Assembly (NCBI GenBank): GCA_019412865.1
Contig: DXOJ01000548.1
Coordinates: forward strand, 1-6,188
Direction: 5' to 3'
Origin: Bacteroides sp.
Lineage (GTDB): Bacteria; Bacteroidota; Bacteroidia; Bacteroidales; Bacteroidaceae
DNA: 6,188 nt
Of this stretch, positions 1 through 5,849 are shown piece after piece; position 1 is the first letter of the stretch; the number at the start of each line of letters is the position of its first letter. The notes under the pieces are model-generated. The model was given only the letters and a program-made list of their open reading frames with translations. It was not told the DNA's origin and made no database searches. The translations under genes and the position numbers were made by a program.

Positions 1-260
1 GTACGGACTGCTTGAATAGCATCCACACCTTCGTAACAACAAACAATGACAGGAGCTGTCATCATCGAATCTTTCACACGCTGAAAGAAGGATTTGCCGC
101 TAAGGTGGGCATAATGTTCGCTCAACAATTCATCAGTCAGTTGCATCATCTTCATGCCAGCCAACCGTAATCCTTTACGCTCAAAGCGATGAGTAATCTC
201 ACCAACCAATCCCCGTTGAAGGGTACACGGTTTTAAAATGACCAGCGTTTTTTCAAGCAT
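1..260 (-). CDS. ndk: Nucleoside diphosphate kinase, N-terminal part (runs off the left edge)
   Basis: Cytosolic enzyme that moves the gamma-phosphate of ATP onto other (d)NDPs through a phosphohistidine intermediate, balancing nucleotide pools. I translated 86 residues from the ATG at 258-260; the protein begins MLEKTLVILKPCTLQRGL. This matches the NDK N-terminus, with the nucleotide-binding Lys at residue 10 (ILKP), the Q-R-G turn at 15-17, the helix region HYAHL (48-52) with the conserved Tyr at 50, the FF pair near 58-59, and the Arg at 86 expected to contact phosphate. The active-site His lies beyond the window, so catalytic competence cannot be checked. Family members are about 140-155 residues, so slightly over half is present. 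Where most homologues have KPD followed by a small residue, this one reads KPCT. It is separated from recG by 223 nt and has its own likely promoter, so it is probably a separate transcription unit. Confidence 0.95.
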   Translation of the reverse strand, partial: MLEKTLVILKPCTLQRGLVGEITHRFERKGLRLAGMKMMQLTDELLSEHYAHLSGKSFFQRVKDSMMTAPVIVCCYEGVDAIQAVR

Positions 261-312
261 AATACTCGACTTTGCAAATGGTTAAACAATACATTTACTA
301 AAAAAATTCTTC

Positions 313-342
313 CAAAGATAGTGTTTTCCTACGAAATGGCAA
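313..342 (-). promoter_or_regulatory. Bacteroides-type promoter for ndk
   Basis: Read on the minus strand, TTG at 342-340 is followed by 19 nt and then TATCTTTG at 320-313. This fits the Bacteroides primary sigma factor consensus (TTG or TTTG near -33, 19-21 nt spacer, TAnnTTTG near -7). Transcription would start roughly around 305-309, giving a leader of about 45-50 nt before the ndk ATG. It is the only TAnnTTTG match on the coding strand of this gap and is correctly placed; two other matches inside genes lack a -33 partner. The start point itself is inferred. Confidence 0.7.
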
Positions 343-404
343 GAAAGTTATTAACTATTTTTCAGATGCTTAGAACGAAAAGGAAGAGGAATCAGGTCGT
401 TAAA

Positions 405-421
405 CTCCTATAAATAGGGAG
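405..421. repeat. Short imperfect inverted repeat in the recG-ndk gap
   Basis: CTCCTATAAATAGGGAG can fold as CTCC/GGAG plus an A/T inner stem with one bulged base. In the recG transcript it would form about 6 pairs with a tiny loop, followed by only three U residues. This is weaker than a typical intrinsic terminator; a terminator role is possible but not supported strongly. Confidence 0.3.
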
Positions 422-449
422 AATAGAGCCGAAATATGTTTTGCAACAC

Positions 450-461
450 ATTTGCGCAAAT
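450..461. repeat. Perfect 12-bp palindrome ATTTGCGCAAAT
   Basis: The sequence equals its own reverse complement over all 12 bases, with no spacer, so it would make a poor RNA hairpin but could be a site for a dimeric DNA-binding protein. It lies 23-34 nt past the recG stop and about 110 nt upstream of the ndk -33 element. No regulator can be named from sequence. Confidence 0.4.
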
Positions 462-475
462 AAACTGCATGTTTA
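461..475. repeat. Small A/T-rich inverted repeat just after recG
   Basis: TAAAC and GTTTA arms flank a 5-nt loop (TGCAT), 8 nt past the recG stop codon. In the minus-strand transcript the 3' arm runs into UUUG. It could contribute to termination after recG, but a 5-bp A/U-rich stem without a long U tract is weak, so this is only a candidate. Confidence 0.25.
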
Positions 476-483
476 ACCGTTTT

Positions 484-2580
484 TCAGCTTATGGCAGCCC
501 AGTTAACATTCGTTTTCCGTAAGGCTTTAAGCTGTCGCCATAAGATTTCGTTCTCCGGACTTTGTGCTGCAGGGTCTTGTTCTACAATACTTTCAGCTAT
601 AGCACGAACGTATTGCAACAGTTGACCGTCGCGGACAATATCCGCAATCTTCAAATCGAAAGCGATACCGCTTTGCTGTGTACCTTCAAGATCACCGGGA
701 CCACGCAATTTCAAATCGGCTTCTGCTATTTCAAAGCCATCATTGGTGCGCACCATGATTTCCAATCGTTTCCGGGTATCCTCCGTCAACTTGTAATTCG
801 TCACCAGAATACAATAAGACTGTTCTGCTCCACGCCCTACCCGACCGCGCAACTGATGTAACTGTGATAACCCGAAACGTTCTGCATTTTCAATAATCAT
901 AACCGAAGCATTCGGAACGTTCACTCCCACTTCAATGACAGTGGTAGCTACCATGATCTGCGCTTTCCCCGAGACAAAAAGCTGCATTTGTTCATCTTTC
1001 TCGGCAGGTTTCATTTTGCCATGCACTTTACAAACCGTACACTTCGGAAACTCTTCCAGAATATACTGATACCCTTCTTCAAGATTCTTCAAATCAATCT
1101 TTTCGCTCTCTTTAATCAGCGGATAGACAATATAAACCTGGCGTCCTTCGTCGATCTGCTTACGTACCGAACGATACATGCTTTCCCGGCGATTGTCGAA
1201 TTGATGGATGGTAGTAATCGGTTTTCTTCCGGGTGGAAGTTCATCGATAACAGACACGTCCAAGTCACCGTACAAAGTCATCGCCAACGTACGGGGAATG
1301 GGAGTGGCAGTCATTACAAGTACATGCGGAGGTTGAACATTCTTACTCCAAAGACGGGCACGTTGAGCCACGCCAAAACGATGTTGTTCGTCAATCACAA
1401 CGAAGCCTAAAGAAGAGAAATTGACAGTATCTTCAATAACGGCATGTGTTCCTATTAATATCTGCACATCTCCTGTCAGCAATCCGGTCAGAATCGCTTC
1501 TCTCCTTTTTCCTTTAATAGAACCTGTCAATAGCTCAACACGGATATCCATGCCAAAAAGCAATTCCTTAATGGTTTCGTAGTGCTGGTTTGCCAGGATT
1601 TCGGTAGGTGCCATCATACAAGCCTGATAGCCATTATCCAATGCCAGCAGCATACTCATCAAGGCAACCAGTGTTTTTCCACTTCCTACATCTCCCTGCA
1701 AAAGACGATTCATCTGTCTGCCACTGCCGACATCGTTCCGTATCTCTTTCAACACCCGTTTCTGCGCACCCGTCAGTTGGAAAGGAAGACTCTTTGCATA
1801 AAATGTATTGAACACATCTCCCACTTTTTCAAAGATGTATCCACGATACCTTTTCTGCCTGTCTTTGGCATATCGGAGAATGTTTAACTGAACATAAAAC
1901 AGTTCTTCAAATTTAAGACGGTATTGTGCCCGACGGAGGACGTCAGGATTGGTTGGGAAGTGGATATTCCGGAGCGCTTCCGTCAAAGGCATCAAATGAT
2001 GCTCCGTCAGTAACTTGGGAGAAAGTGTTTCAGGTAAAGGCTCCTGTATCTGCTGAATCACCGTTGCCATCATCTTCTCAATCGCGTGAGAGTTGAGGAA
2101 ACTGCGTTTCATCTTCTCCGTCGTACTATAATAAGGTTGCAGCCCCACCGAGGAAAGTTTCAAATCATCCGGTTTGTCTACATCAGGATGCGCCACATTG
2201 ATACGTCCGTTGAAAACAGTAGGTTTGCCGAAAATGATATATTCCTCGTGAAGTTTATACTTTCCCAAGATGTACTTTATACCTTGAAACCACACCAAAT
2301 CCACGACTCCTGTACCATCCGAAAAATGCGCTGTCAAACGGCGCTGCCGTCCTTCACCAATGGTCTCGAAACCGAGGATTTCTCCTTTCAACTGGATATA
2401 CGGCATATTGCCATCTATTTCATGAATGTAATAGATGCGGCTCCGGTCAATATATTTATAAGGGAAATAATAAATTAAATCGTGCAAGGAATAGATTTCC
2501 AACTCCTTATTTAACACAGCGGCTTTTTGAGGGCCTACACCGGAGATAAATTTTATGTCGCGTGTGGCTAAATCGAACAT
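484..2580 (-). CDS. recG: ATP-dependent DNA helicase RecG
   Basis: Monomeric superfamily 2 helicase that binds branched DNA, reverses stalled replication forks and migrates Holliday junctions. The 698-residue product is close to the 693 of E. coli RecG, so it looks complete. The N-terminal part, with the OB-fold wedge domain around 60-150, is followed by two helicase lobes. Visible motifs are Walker A GDVGSGKT (296-303), the DEQH box (397-400) continuing into RFG, TATPIPRT (424-431), the ATTVIEVGVNVP region (545-556), and QLRGRVGRG (576-584) with the arginine finger. The segment from about 613 to 638 (GFEIAEADLKLRGPGDLEG) is the TRG-type translocation region typical of RecG. The ATG sits directly after the ispD stop codon (TAA then ATG, no gap), suggesting translational coupling. 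It appears to be the last gene of the operon. No key residue is missing. Confidence 0.98.
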   Translation of the reverse strand: MFDLATRDIKFISGVGPQKAAVLNKELEIYSLHDLIYYFPYKYIDRSRIYYIHEIDGNMPYIQLKGEILGFETIGEGRQRRLTAHFSDGTGVVDLVWFQGIKYILGKYKLHEEYIIFGKPTVFNGRINVAHPDVDKPDDLKLSSVGLQPYYSTTEKMKRSFLNSHAIEKMMATVIQQIQEPLPETLSPKLLTEHHLMPLTEALRNIHFPTNPDVLRRAQYRLKFEELFYVQLNILRYAKDRQKRYRGYIFEKVGDVFNTFYAKSLPFQLTGAQKRVLKEIRNDVGSGRQMNRLLQGDVGSGKTLVALMSMLLALDNGYQACMMAPTEILANQHYETIKELLFGMDIRVELLTGSIKGKRREAILTGLLTGDVQILIGTHAVIEDTVNFSSLGFVVIDEQHRFGVAQRARLWSKNVQPPHVLVMTATPIPRTLAMTLYGDLDVSVIDELPPGRKPITTIHQFDNRRESMYRSVRKQIDEGRQVYIVYPLIKESEKIDLKNLEEGYQYILEEFPKCTVCKVHGKMKPAEKDEQMQLFVSGKAQIMVATTVIEVGVNVPNASVMIIENAERFGLSQLHQLRGRVGRGAEQSYCILVTNYKLTEDTRKRLEIMVRTNDGFEIAEADLKLRGPGDLEGTQQSGIAFDLKIADIVRDGQLLQYVRAIAESIVEQDPAAQSPENEILWRQLKALRKTNVNWAAIS

Positions 2581-3240
2581 TTATAAAAGAGCACTCCCTA
2601 CTTTTAAATCGAAAGGAGTTGTTATTTTTATATTTTCACGGTTGCCTTCTGCCAGATAAACGGGCATTCCCATCGCTTCCACAACGGAAGCATCATCTGT
2701 AAAGAAGGGGGTAAATTCCTGGGCATAGGCTTGTTGCAGCAACTCTACATCAAACACTTGCGGCGTTTGCACCAGTTTATAATCAATCCGGCTGACTGTT
2801 TCACTTCCGGCATCTGTCAAATGGCGAAGCGTCTCTACTACATCCACCACAGGAATCACTGCTTTTTGCACCTCTGCCAACTCATAACAACGGCGAATCA
2901 CTTCTACTGATACAAACGGGCGTACTCCATCATGCACTCCCACCAATCCCGGCTCTTGCACCAGTGCCAGCCCGTTCTTTACGGAATGGAAACGTGTTTC
3001 ACCTCCTTCTGCAAGGACATGTTTTACCGTAAAATGATGTTCATCGCAAAGTTGCTTCCAGAAACTTTGTTGCTCCTGCGGAAGCACCAATATGATTTGA
3101 AGTGCCTCGTCATATCTCCTGAAGACTTCCAGGGTATGCATCAATACAGGTTTATCACCCATGGGAAGGAATTGTTTAGGAAGATCACTTCCCATTCGCA
3201 AGCCCTTTCCACCGGCGACAATGATTACATATTTCTTCAT
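2581..3240 (-). CDS. ispD: 2-C-methyl-D-erythritol 4-phosphate cytidylyltransferase IspD
   Basis: Third step of the MEP isoprenoid pathway: joins CTP and 2-C-methyl-D-erythritol 4-phosphate to give CDP-methylerythritol and pyrophosphate in the cytosol. At 219 residues it has the usual length. The N-terminal nucleotide-binding loop AGGKGLRMG (9-17) carries Arg15, and PKQ (21-23) carries Lys22, matching catalytic Arg20 and Lys27 of E. coli. HDGVRP (103-108) holds the metal-ligand Asp104 and Arg107; Arg151 and TPQ (159-161) match Arg157 and the Thr165 region; NIKITTP (203-209) holds Lys205, matching Lys213. One difference: the E. coli Thr140 position is Val134. The related TarI (ribitol-5-phosphate) family is a less likely alternative because no teichoic acid genes are nearby. 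The gene starts 7 nt after the DJ-1 family gene, and its TAA is fused to the recG ATG. Confidence 0.95.
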   Translation of the reverse strand: MKKYVIIVAGGKGLRMGSDLPKQFLPMGDKPVLMHTLEVFRRYDEALQIILVLPQEQQSFWKQLCDEHHFTVKHVLAEGGETRFHSVKNGLALVQEPGLVGVHDGVRPFVSVEVIRRCYELAEVQKAVIPVVDVVETLRHLTDAGSETVSRIDYKLVQTPQVFDVELLQQAYAQEFTPFFTDDASVVEAMGMPVYLAEGNRENIKITTPFDLKVGSALL

Positions 3241-3247
3241 GGACGGT

Positions 3248-3799
3248 TTAGCGTTTAACGCACATCGCTTCTACCAGTTCGTCTACTTTTTCTTTACCTA
3301 CCAACAGGTCAACGATTGTCAAGGCAAATTCCATAGCAGCACCCGGTCCCATACCCGTAATGATGTTTCCATCACGTACGACATGTGCATTTACACATTC
3401 GGCACCATCCAGATATTGTTCGAAACTCGGATAACAGGTAGCCTTCTTTCCTTTCAGCAGTCCCAGTTTACCCAACACCATCGGAGCAGCACAAATGGCA
3501 GCAATAGGTTTACCTTTTGCAGCAAAATCAAGGATCAATTTGCGCAATCCTTCGTGCTTGTCAAGTGTAGCAGCTCCCGGCATTCCTCCCGGCAACAACA
3601 GAAGTTCAGCATCAAAGAAATCACAATTCTCGAAATTGATATCGCAAAGAACGGATACATCATGTGCTCCTACTACAATTTCATCCGGTGTAACGGATAC
3701 GATTTCTACATTCAGTCCGGCACGTCTCAACGTGTCAATAGCAGTAAAGGCTTCAATTTCTTCAAAACCATCTGCAAAAAAAGCGTATACAGTTCCCAT
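3248..3799 (-). CDS. DJ-1/PfpI family protein (YajL/ThiJ-like)
   Basis: Small cytosolic protein of 183 residues with the flavodoxin-like DJ-1 fold. Members have been described as oxidative-stress chaperones, protein or nucleotide deglycases (debated) and glyoxalases; older annotations call them ThiJ, but a thiamine role is not established. Visible hallmarks are the N-terminal strand and GFEEIEA (11-17) with Glu16 matching human DJ-1 Glu18, LLPGGMPGA (68-76), the nucleophile elbow AICAAP (101-106) with Cys103, and [10 protein letters not shown] (151-160), as in YajL-type proteins. The position of human DJ-1 His126 appears to be Tyr123 (CYP), so the Cys-His pair seen in DJ-1 is not kept. Length and the absence of extra domains fit DJ-1/YajL better than PfpI peptidases. 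It lies 27 nt after the transducer gene, the widest junction in the operon, and 7 nt before ispD. The family is secure; the substrate is unknown. Confidence 0.9.
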   Translation of the reverse strand: MGTVYAFFADGFEEIEAFTAIDTLRRAGLNVEIVSVTPDEIVVGAHDVSVLCDINFENCDFFDAELLLLPGGMPGAATLDKHEGLRKLILDFAAKGKPIAAICAAPMVLGKLGLLKGKKATCYPSFEQYLDGAECVNAHVVRDGNIITGMGPGAAMEFALTIVDLLVGKEKVDELVEAMCVKR

Positions 3800-3826
3800 A
3801 ATGCTTAATATATTTGGTTAATGATA

Positions 3827-4702
3827 CTATCTCAAGTTAAAATAATAGGTGATTGTCCCTGTCTGGTTATTCACTCCATCGATCGTATTAAAACGGGCTT
3901 TCTTAGCTGCATCCTCCGCCGCCTTACGCAAAGCGGAATTTACAGTGTTCGTTTGAGGGCTAATGCTGGTCGATATCACTTGCCCTGCAGGATTCACGGT
4001 GATATTCACCACTACACGTCCTTCTTCCTGCACATTATATACAGGCTTCGGCAAACTGCCCGTACCTAAAGAACGTCCGCCAAGGTCAAATGTTCCGTAA
4101 CCTCCGGTTCCGGTCTTCGCTCCGGTAGAAGAGTTACCCTCCTTGCTACCTTCGGTTCCCGTGCCACTAGCCGCTGTTCCTTTATTTCCTGTCATTTGCG
4201 CTCCTTTTCCAAACGCACCGGACACCCTCTTTCTGGCAGCTTCTTCGGCAGCCTTACGTTCACGTTCCGCTTTTTCTTCTGCCAGTCGTTTCGCTTCTGC
4301 AGCTTTTTCCGCTTCCGTTTTTTCCGGCTTCTTCACCGGTTCTTTCGGCTTGACCACCTCTTTAGGTTTCACCGTCTCTTTTTTCGGTTCTTCCGTCTTA
4401 GGCTTCAAAGTGACCGTTTCCTCTTCAGTCTGTGTCAGTAAATCCTGTTCAGAAGGGAGTTGCGGTTCTGTTTCCGCAGGCGGTGCTGCCGCATCTTCAT
4501 CCATAATATCCACATCTACCAGAGAAGGATCATCAAAGCCGCTCGCTGTATCCACATTCCCCAGCATCACAGGCACTCCGCCTGCATCTTCATCCGGTTG
4601 GGGGACAGTAAAGCTCACCAGAATCAAAAGAGCAATCACTGCCACATGCACCAACAGTGCACCGAGCGCTCCTATGTATTCACCCTTTTTTCTTCTGTCC
4701 AT
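3827..4702 (-). CDS. tonB: TonB-family energy transducer with TolA-like middle region
   Basis: Inner-membrane protein predicted to span the periplasm and pass proton-motive energy from ExbB/ExbD to outer-membrane partners. Its 291 residues divide clearly. Residues 1-9 are a basic cytoplasmic start (DRRKK). About 10-34 form one membrane helix containing His19, placed like the functional His20 of E. coli TonB; the Ser16 position is Ala15. Residues 35-99 are strongly acidic and contain no Lys or Arg. About 100-128 is Lys/Pro/Glu-rich with KPKE-type repeats; 129-159 is Ala/Lys/Glu/Arg-rich and probably helical, resembling TolA domain II; 160-203 is a Gly/Ser/Thr linker. About 217-291 is a TonB C-terminal domain: LPKPVYNVQEEGRVVVNITV, NPAGQV, ALRKAAEDAAKKARF, then a last strand ending YYFNLR. 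It lies 6 nt after exbD. TonB is the better name from the C-terminus and neighbours; a Tol-type role is not excluded. Confidence 0.85.
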   Translation of the reverse strand: MDRRKKGEYIGALGALLVHVAVIALLILVSFTVPQPDEDAGGVPVMLGNVDTASGFDDPSLVDVDIMDEDAAAPPAETEPQLPSEQDLLTQTEEETVTLKPKTEEPKKETVKPKEVVKPKEPVKKPEKTEAEKAAEAKRLAEEKAERERKAAEEAARKRVSGAFGKGAQMTGNKGTAASGTGTEGSKEGNSSTGAKTGTGGYGTFDLGGRSLGTGSLPKPVYNVQEEGRVVVNITVNPAGQVISTSISPQTNTVNSALRKAAEDAAKKARFNTIDGVNNQTGTITYYFNLR

Positions 4703-4708
4703 TGTTTC

Positions 4709-5125
4709 TTATTTATTTTCAGGCGGGCGGGTAGCCAGCACCATCTTAAAATGATTCTCGTTTGCAATGTTCAATACCCTTACAATCTCACGATAAGGTA
4801 CCGATTCATCTGCATACAATGCCACATACATTTCCGGTTCCTTCTCTGCACAACTCTGCAAAAATGAAGTCAGATCGTTCAGCGCCACCGGCTGCTCTTT
4901 TTCATTGCCGAAAGCGGCATAGAAATTCAAGTCCTTATCGATAACCACTCTTGTCAGCGGCTTGGCCGAAGTCTGCTGCTTGCCTTGAGGCAACAATACC
5001 TTTATGGCATTGGGCGACACCACCGTAGAGGTTATCATAAAGAATATCAGCAACAGGAAGATGACGTCCGTCATGGAGGCCATGCTGAAATTGGGCGATA
5101 CTCTATTTCTTCTTTTTAATCCCAT
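4709..5125 (-). CDS. exbD: ExbD/TolR family biopolymer transport protein
   Basis: Proton-channel partner of ExbB: a single-span inner-membrane protein with a periplasmic domain. The 138-residue length matches the family (141 in E. coli ExbD). The basic cytoplasmic start (GLKRRNR) is followed by one membrane helix at about 19-40, MTDVIFLLLIFFMITSTVV. Asp20 at its start is the conserved protonatable residue equivalent to Asp25 of E. coli ExbD. Residues 45-138 form the periplasmic domain: a VLLPQ segment, a strand with VVIDKDLNFY, and the later strand MYVALYADESVPY followed by a helix leading to VLATRPP, typical of ExbD/TolR. It starts 7 nt after exbB and ends 6 nt before the transducer gene, so the three subunits are made from adjacent cistrons. 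ExbD and TolR cannot be told apart reliably by sequence alone. Confidence 0.94.
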   Translation of the reverse strand: MGLKRRNRVSPNFSMASMTDVIFLLLIFFMITSTVVSPNAIKVLLPQGKQQTSAKPLTRVVIDKDLNFYAAFGNEKEQPVALNDLTSFLQSCAEKEPEMYVALYADESVPYREIVRVLNIANENHFKMVLATRPPENK

Positions 5126-5132
5126 CTGCCAA

Positions 5133-5849
5133 TTATTTTGCAGGCTCGTTCAACAGGTCCATGAACTCCATTGTACGAGATTCCATTTTATTTACCACAC
5201 GGTCTACCAGCATCACCAGATAATTATAGGCAAACATAGCGATGATACCGACAATCAGACCACCGACCGTTGTAATCATAGCTTCATAGATACCTCCCGA
5301 AAGCAAAGTGATATCAATGTTTCCACTTCCGGCATTCGCCATTTCGTAGAATGCGCGTACCATACCGGTCACCGTACCGAGAAATCCGAGCATTGGAGCA
5401 CCTCCGGAAATAGTTGCCATCACAGTTAGTCCTTTTTCCAACTTTGCAACTTCAATGTTACCCACATTCTCAATAGCTACCTGCACATCGTTAATAGGAC
5501 GTCCCAGACGGCTGATTCCTTTTTCTATCATACGTGCCGAAGGGGTATTCATCGTACGGCAATAGTTAATAGCCGCTTTGATCTCTCCACTATGAATATA
5601 GTCTTTAATCCGTTCCATAAACATGGGGTCCTCTTTTCCTGCTTTGCGAATCATGTAGTTACGTTCAAACAGGATATAGAAACAGATAACCGACAGTACG
5701 CCCAATACAATCATAATCCATCCACCCTTGACAGCCATATCAAGCATGTTCATTTCCGGAGCGTTTACCTCCGTCAGCACGGGGTTGGCAGTAGCCAGTG
5801 AGTCGGCCATATTCATAGCCCCTTGGGCTAACAAGATCATTGCATTCAT
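5133..5849 (-). CDS. exbB: ExbB/TolQ/MotA family proton channel protein
   Basis: Inner-membrane subunit that forms the multimeric proton-driven motor with ExbD and powers TonB. The 238 residues show three membrane segments: about 43-62 (WIMIVLGVLSVICFYILF), 141-163, and 186-211. The second ends in the family signature APMLGFLGTVTGM (151-163); the third holds GGIYEAMITTVGGL with Glu189, equivalent to the conserved channel Glu176 of E. coli ExbB. A cytoplasmic stretch of about 80 residues lies between helices 1 and 2. The roughly 40-residue N-terminal extension (MNAMILLAQG...) looks like an extra hydrophobic or periplasmic leader. The chosen ATG overlaps the pdxJ stop codon as ATGA, which favours it; an in-frame Met at residue 4 is an alternative start. 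No key residue is missing. Confidence 0.95.
   Translation of the reverse strand: MNAMILLAQGAMNMADSLATANPVLTEVNAPEMNMLDMAVKGGWIMIVLGVLSVICFYILFERNYMIRKAGKEDPMFMERIKDYIHSGEIKAAINYCRTMNTPSARMIEKGISRLGRPINDVQVAIENVGNIEVAKLEKGLTVMATISGGAPMLGFLGTVTGMVRAFYEMANAGSGNIDITLLSGGIYEAMITTVGGLIVGIIAMFAYNYLVMLVDRVVNKMESRTMEFMDLLNEPAK

Noticed and set aside
336..413. Short plus-strand open frame of 25 codons encoding a very basic peptide (starts MARKLLTIFQ, 8 Lys/Arg)
   Set aside because: No promoter or ribosome-binding site could be seen for it, it overlaps the ndk promoter, and A/G-rich spacers yield Lys/Arg-rich short frames by chance.
1908..1915. TAnnTTTG match (TAAATTTG) on the minus strand inside recG
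   Set aside because: No TTG lies 19-21 nt upstream and it sits deep within coding sequence.
3161..3808. Open frame of 215 codons on the plus strand across the DJ-1 family gene
   Set aside because: It spans the end of ispD and nearly all of the DJ-1 gene in antisense, shows no family motifs, and conflicts with two well-supported minus-strand genes.
3809..3816. TAnnTTTG match on the plus strand in the gap between the transducer and DJ-1 genes
   Set aside because: It faces against all genes, has no -33 partner and would drive no credible product.
4143..4754. Long open frame (203 codons) on the plus strand opposite the transducer gene
   Set aside because: It is the mirror of the low-complexity Lys/Glu/Ala/Pro region and reads as Ser/Phe-rich sequence with no recognisable domain; the minus-strand frame has a clear membrane helix and TonB domain.
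5231..5238. TAnnTTTG match (TATGTTTG) on the minus strand inside exbB
   Set aside because: The nearest TTG is only about 13 nt upstream, a wrong spacing, so it is likely a coding coincidence.
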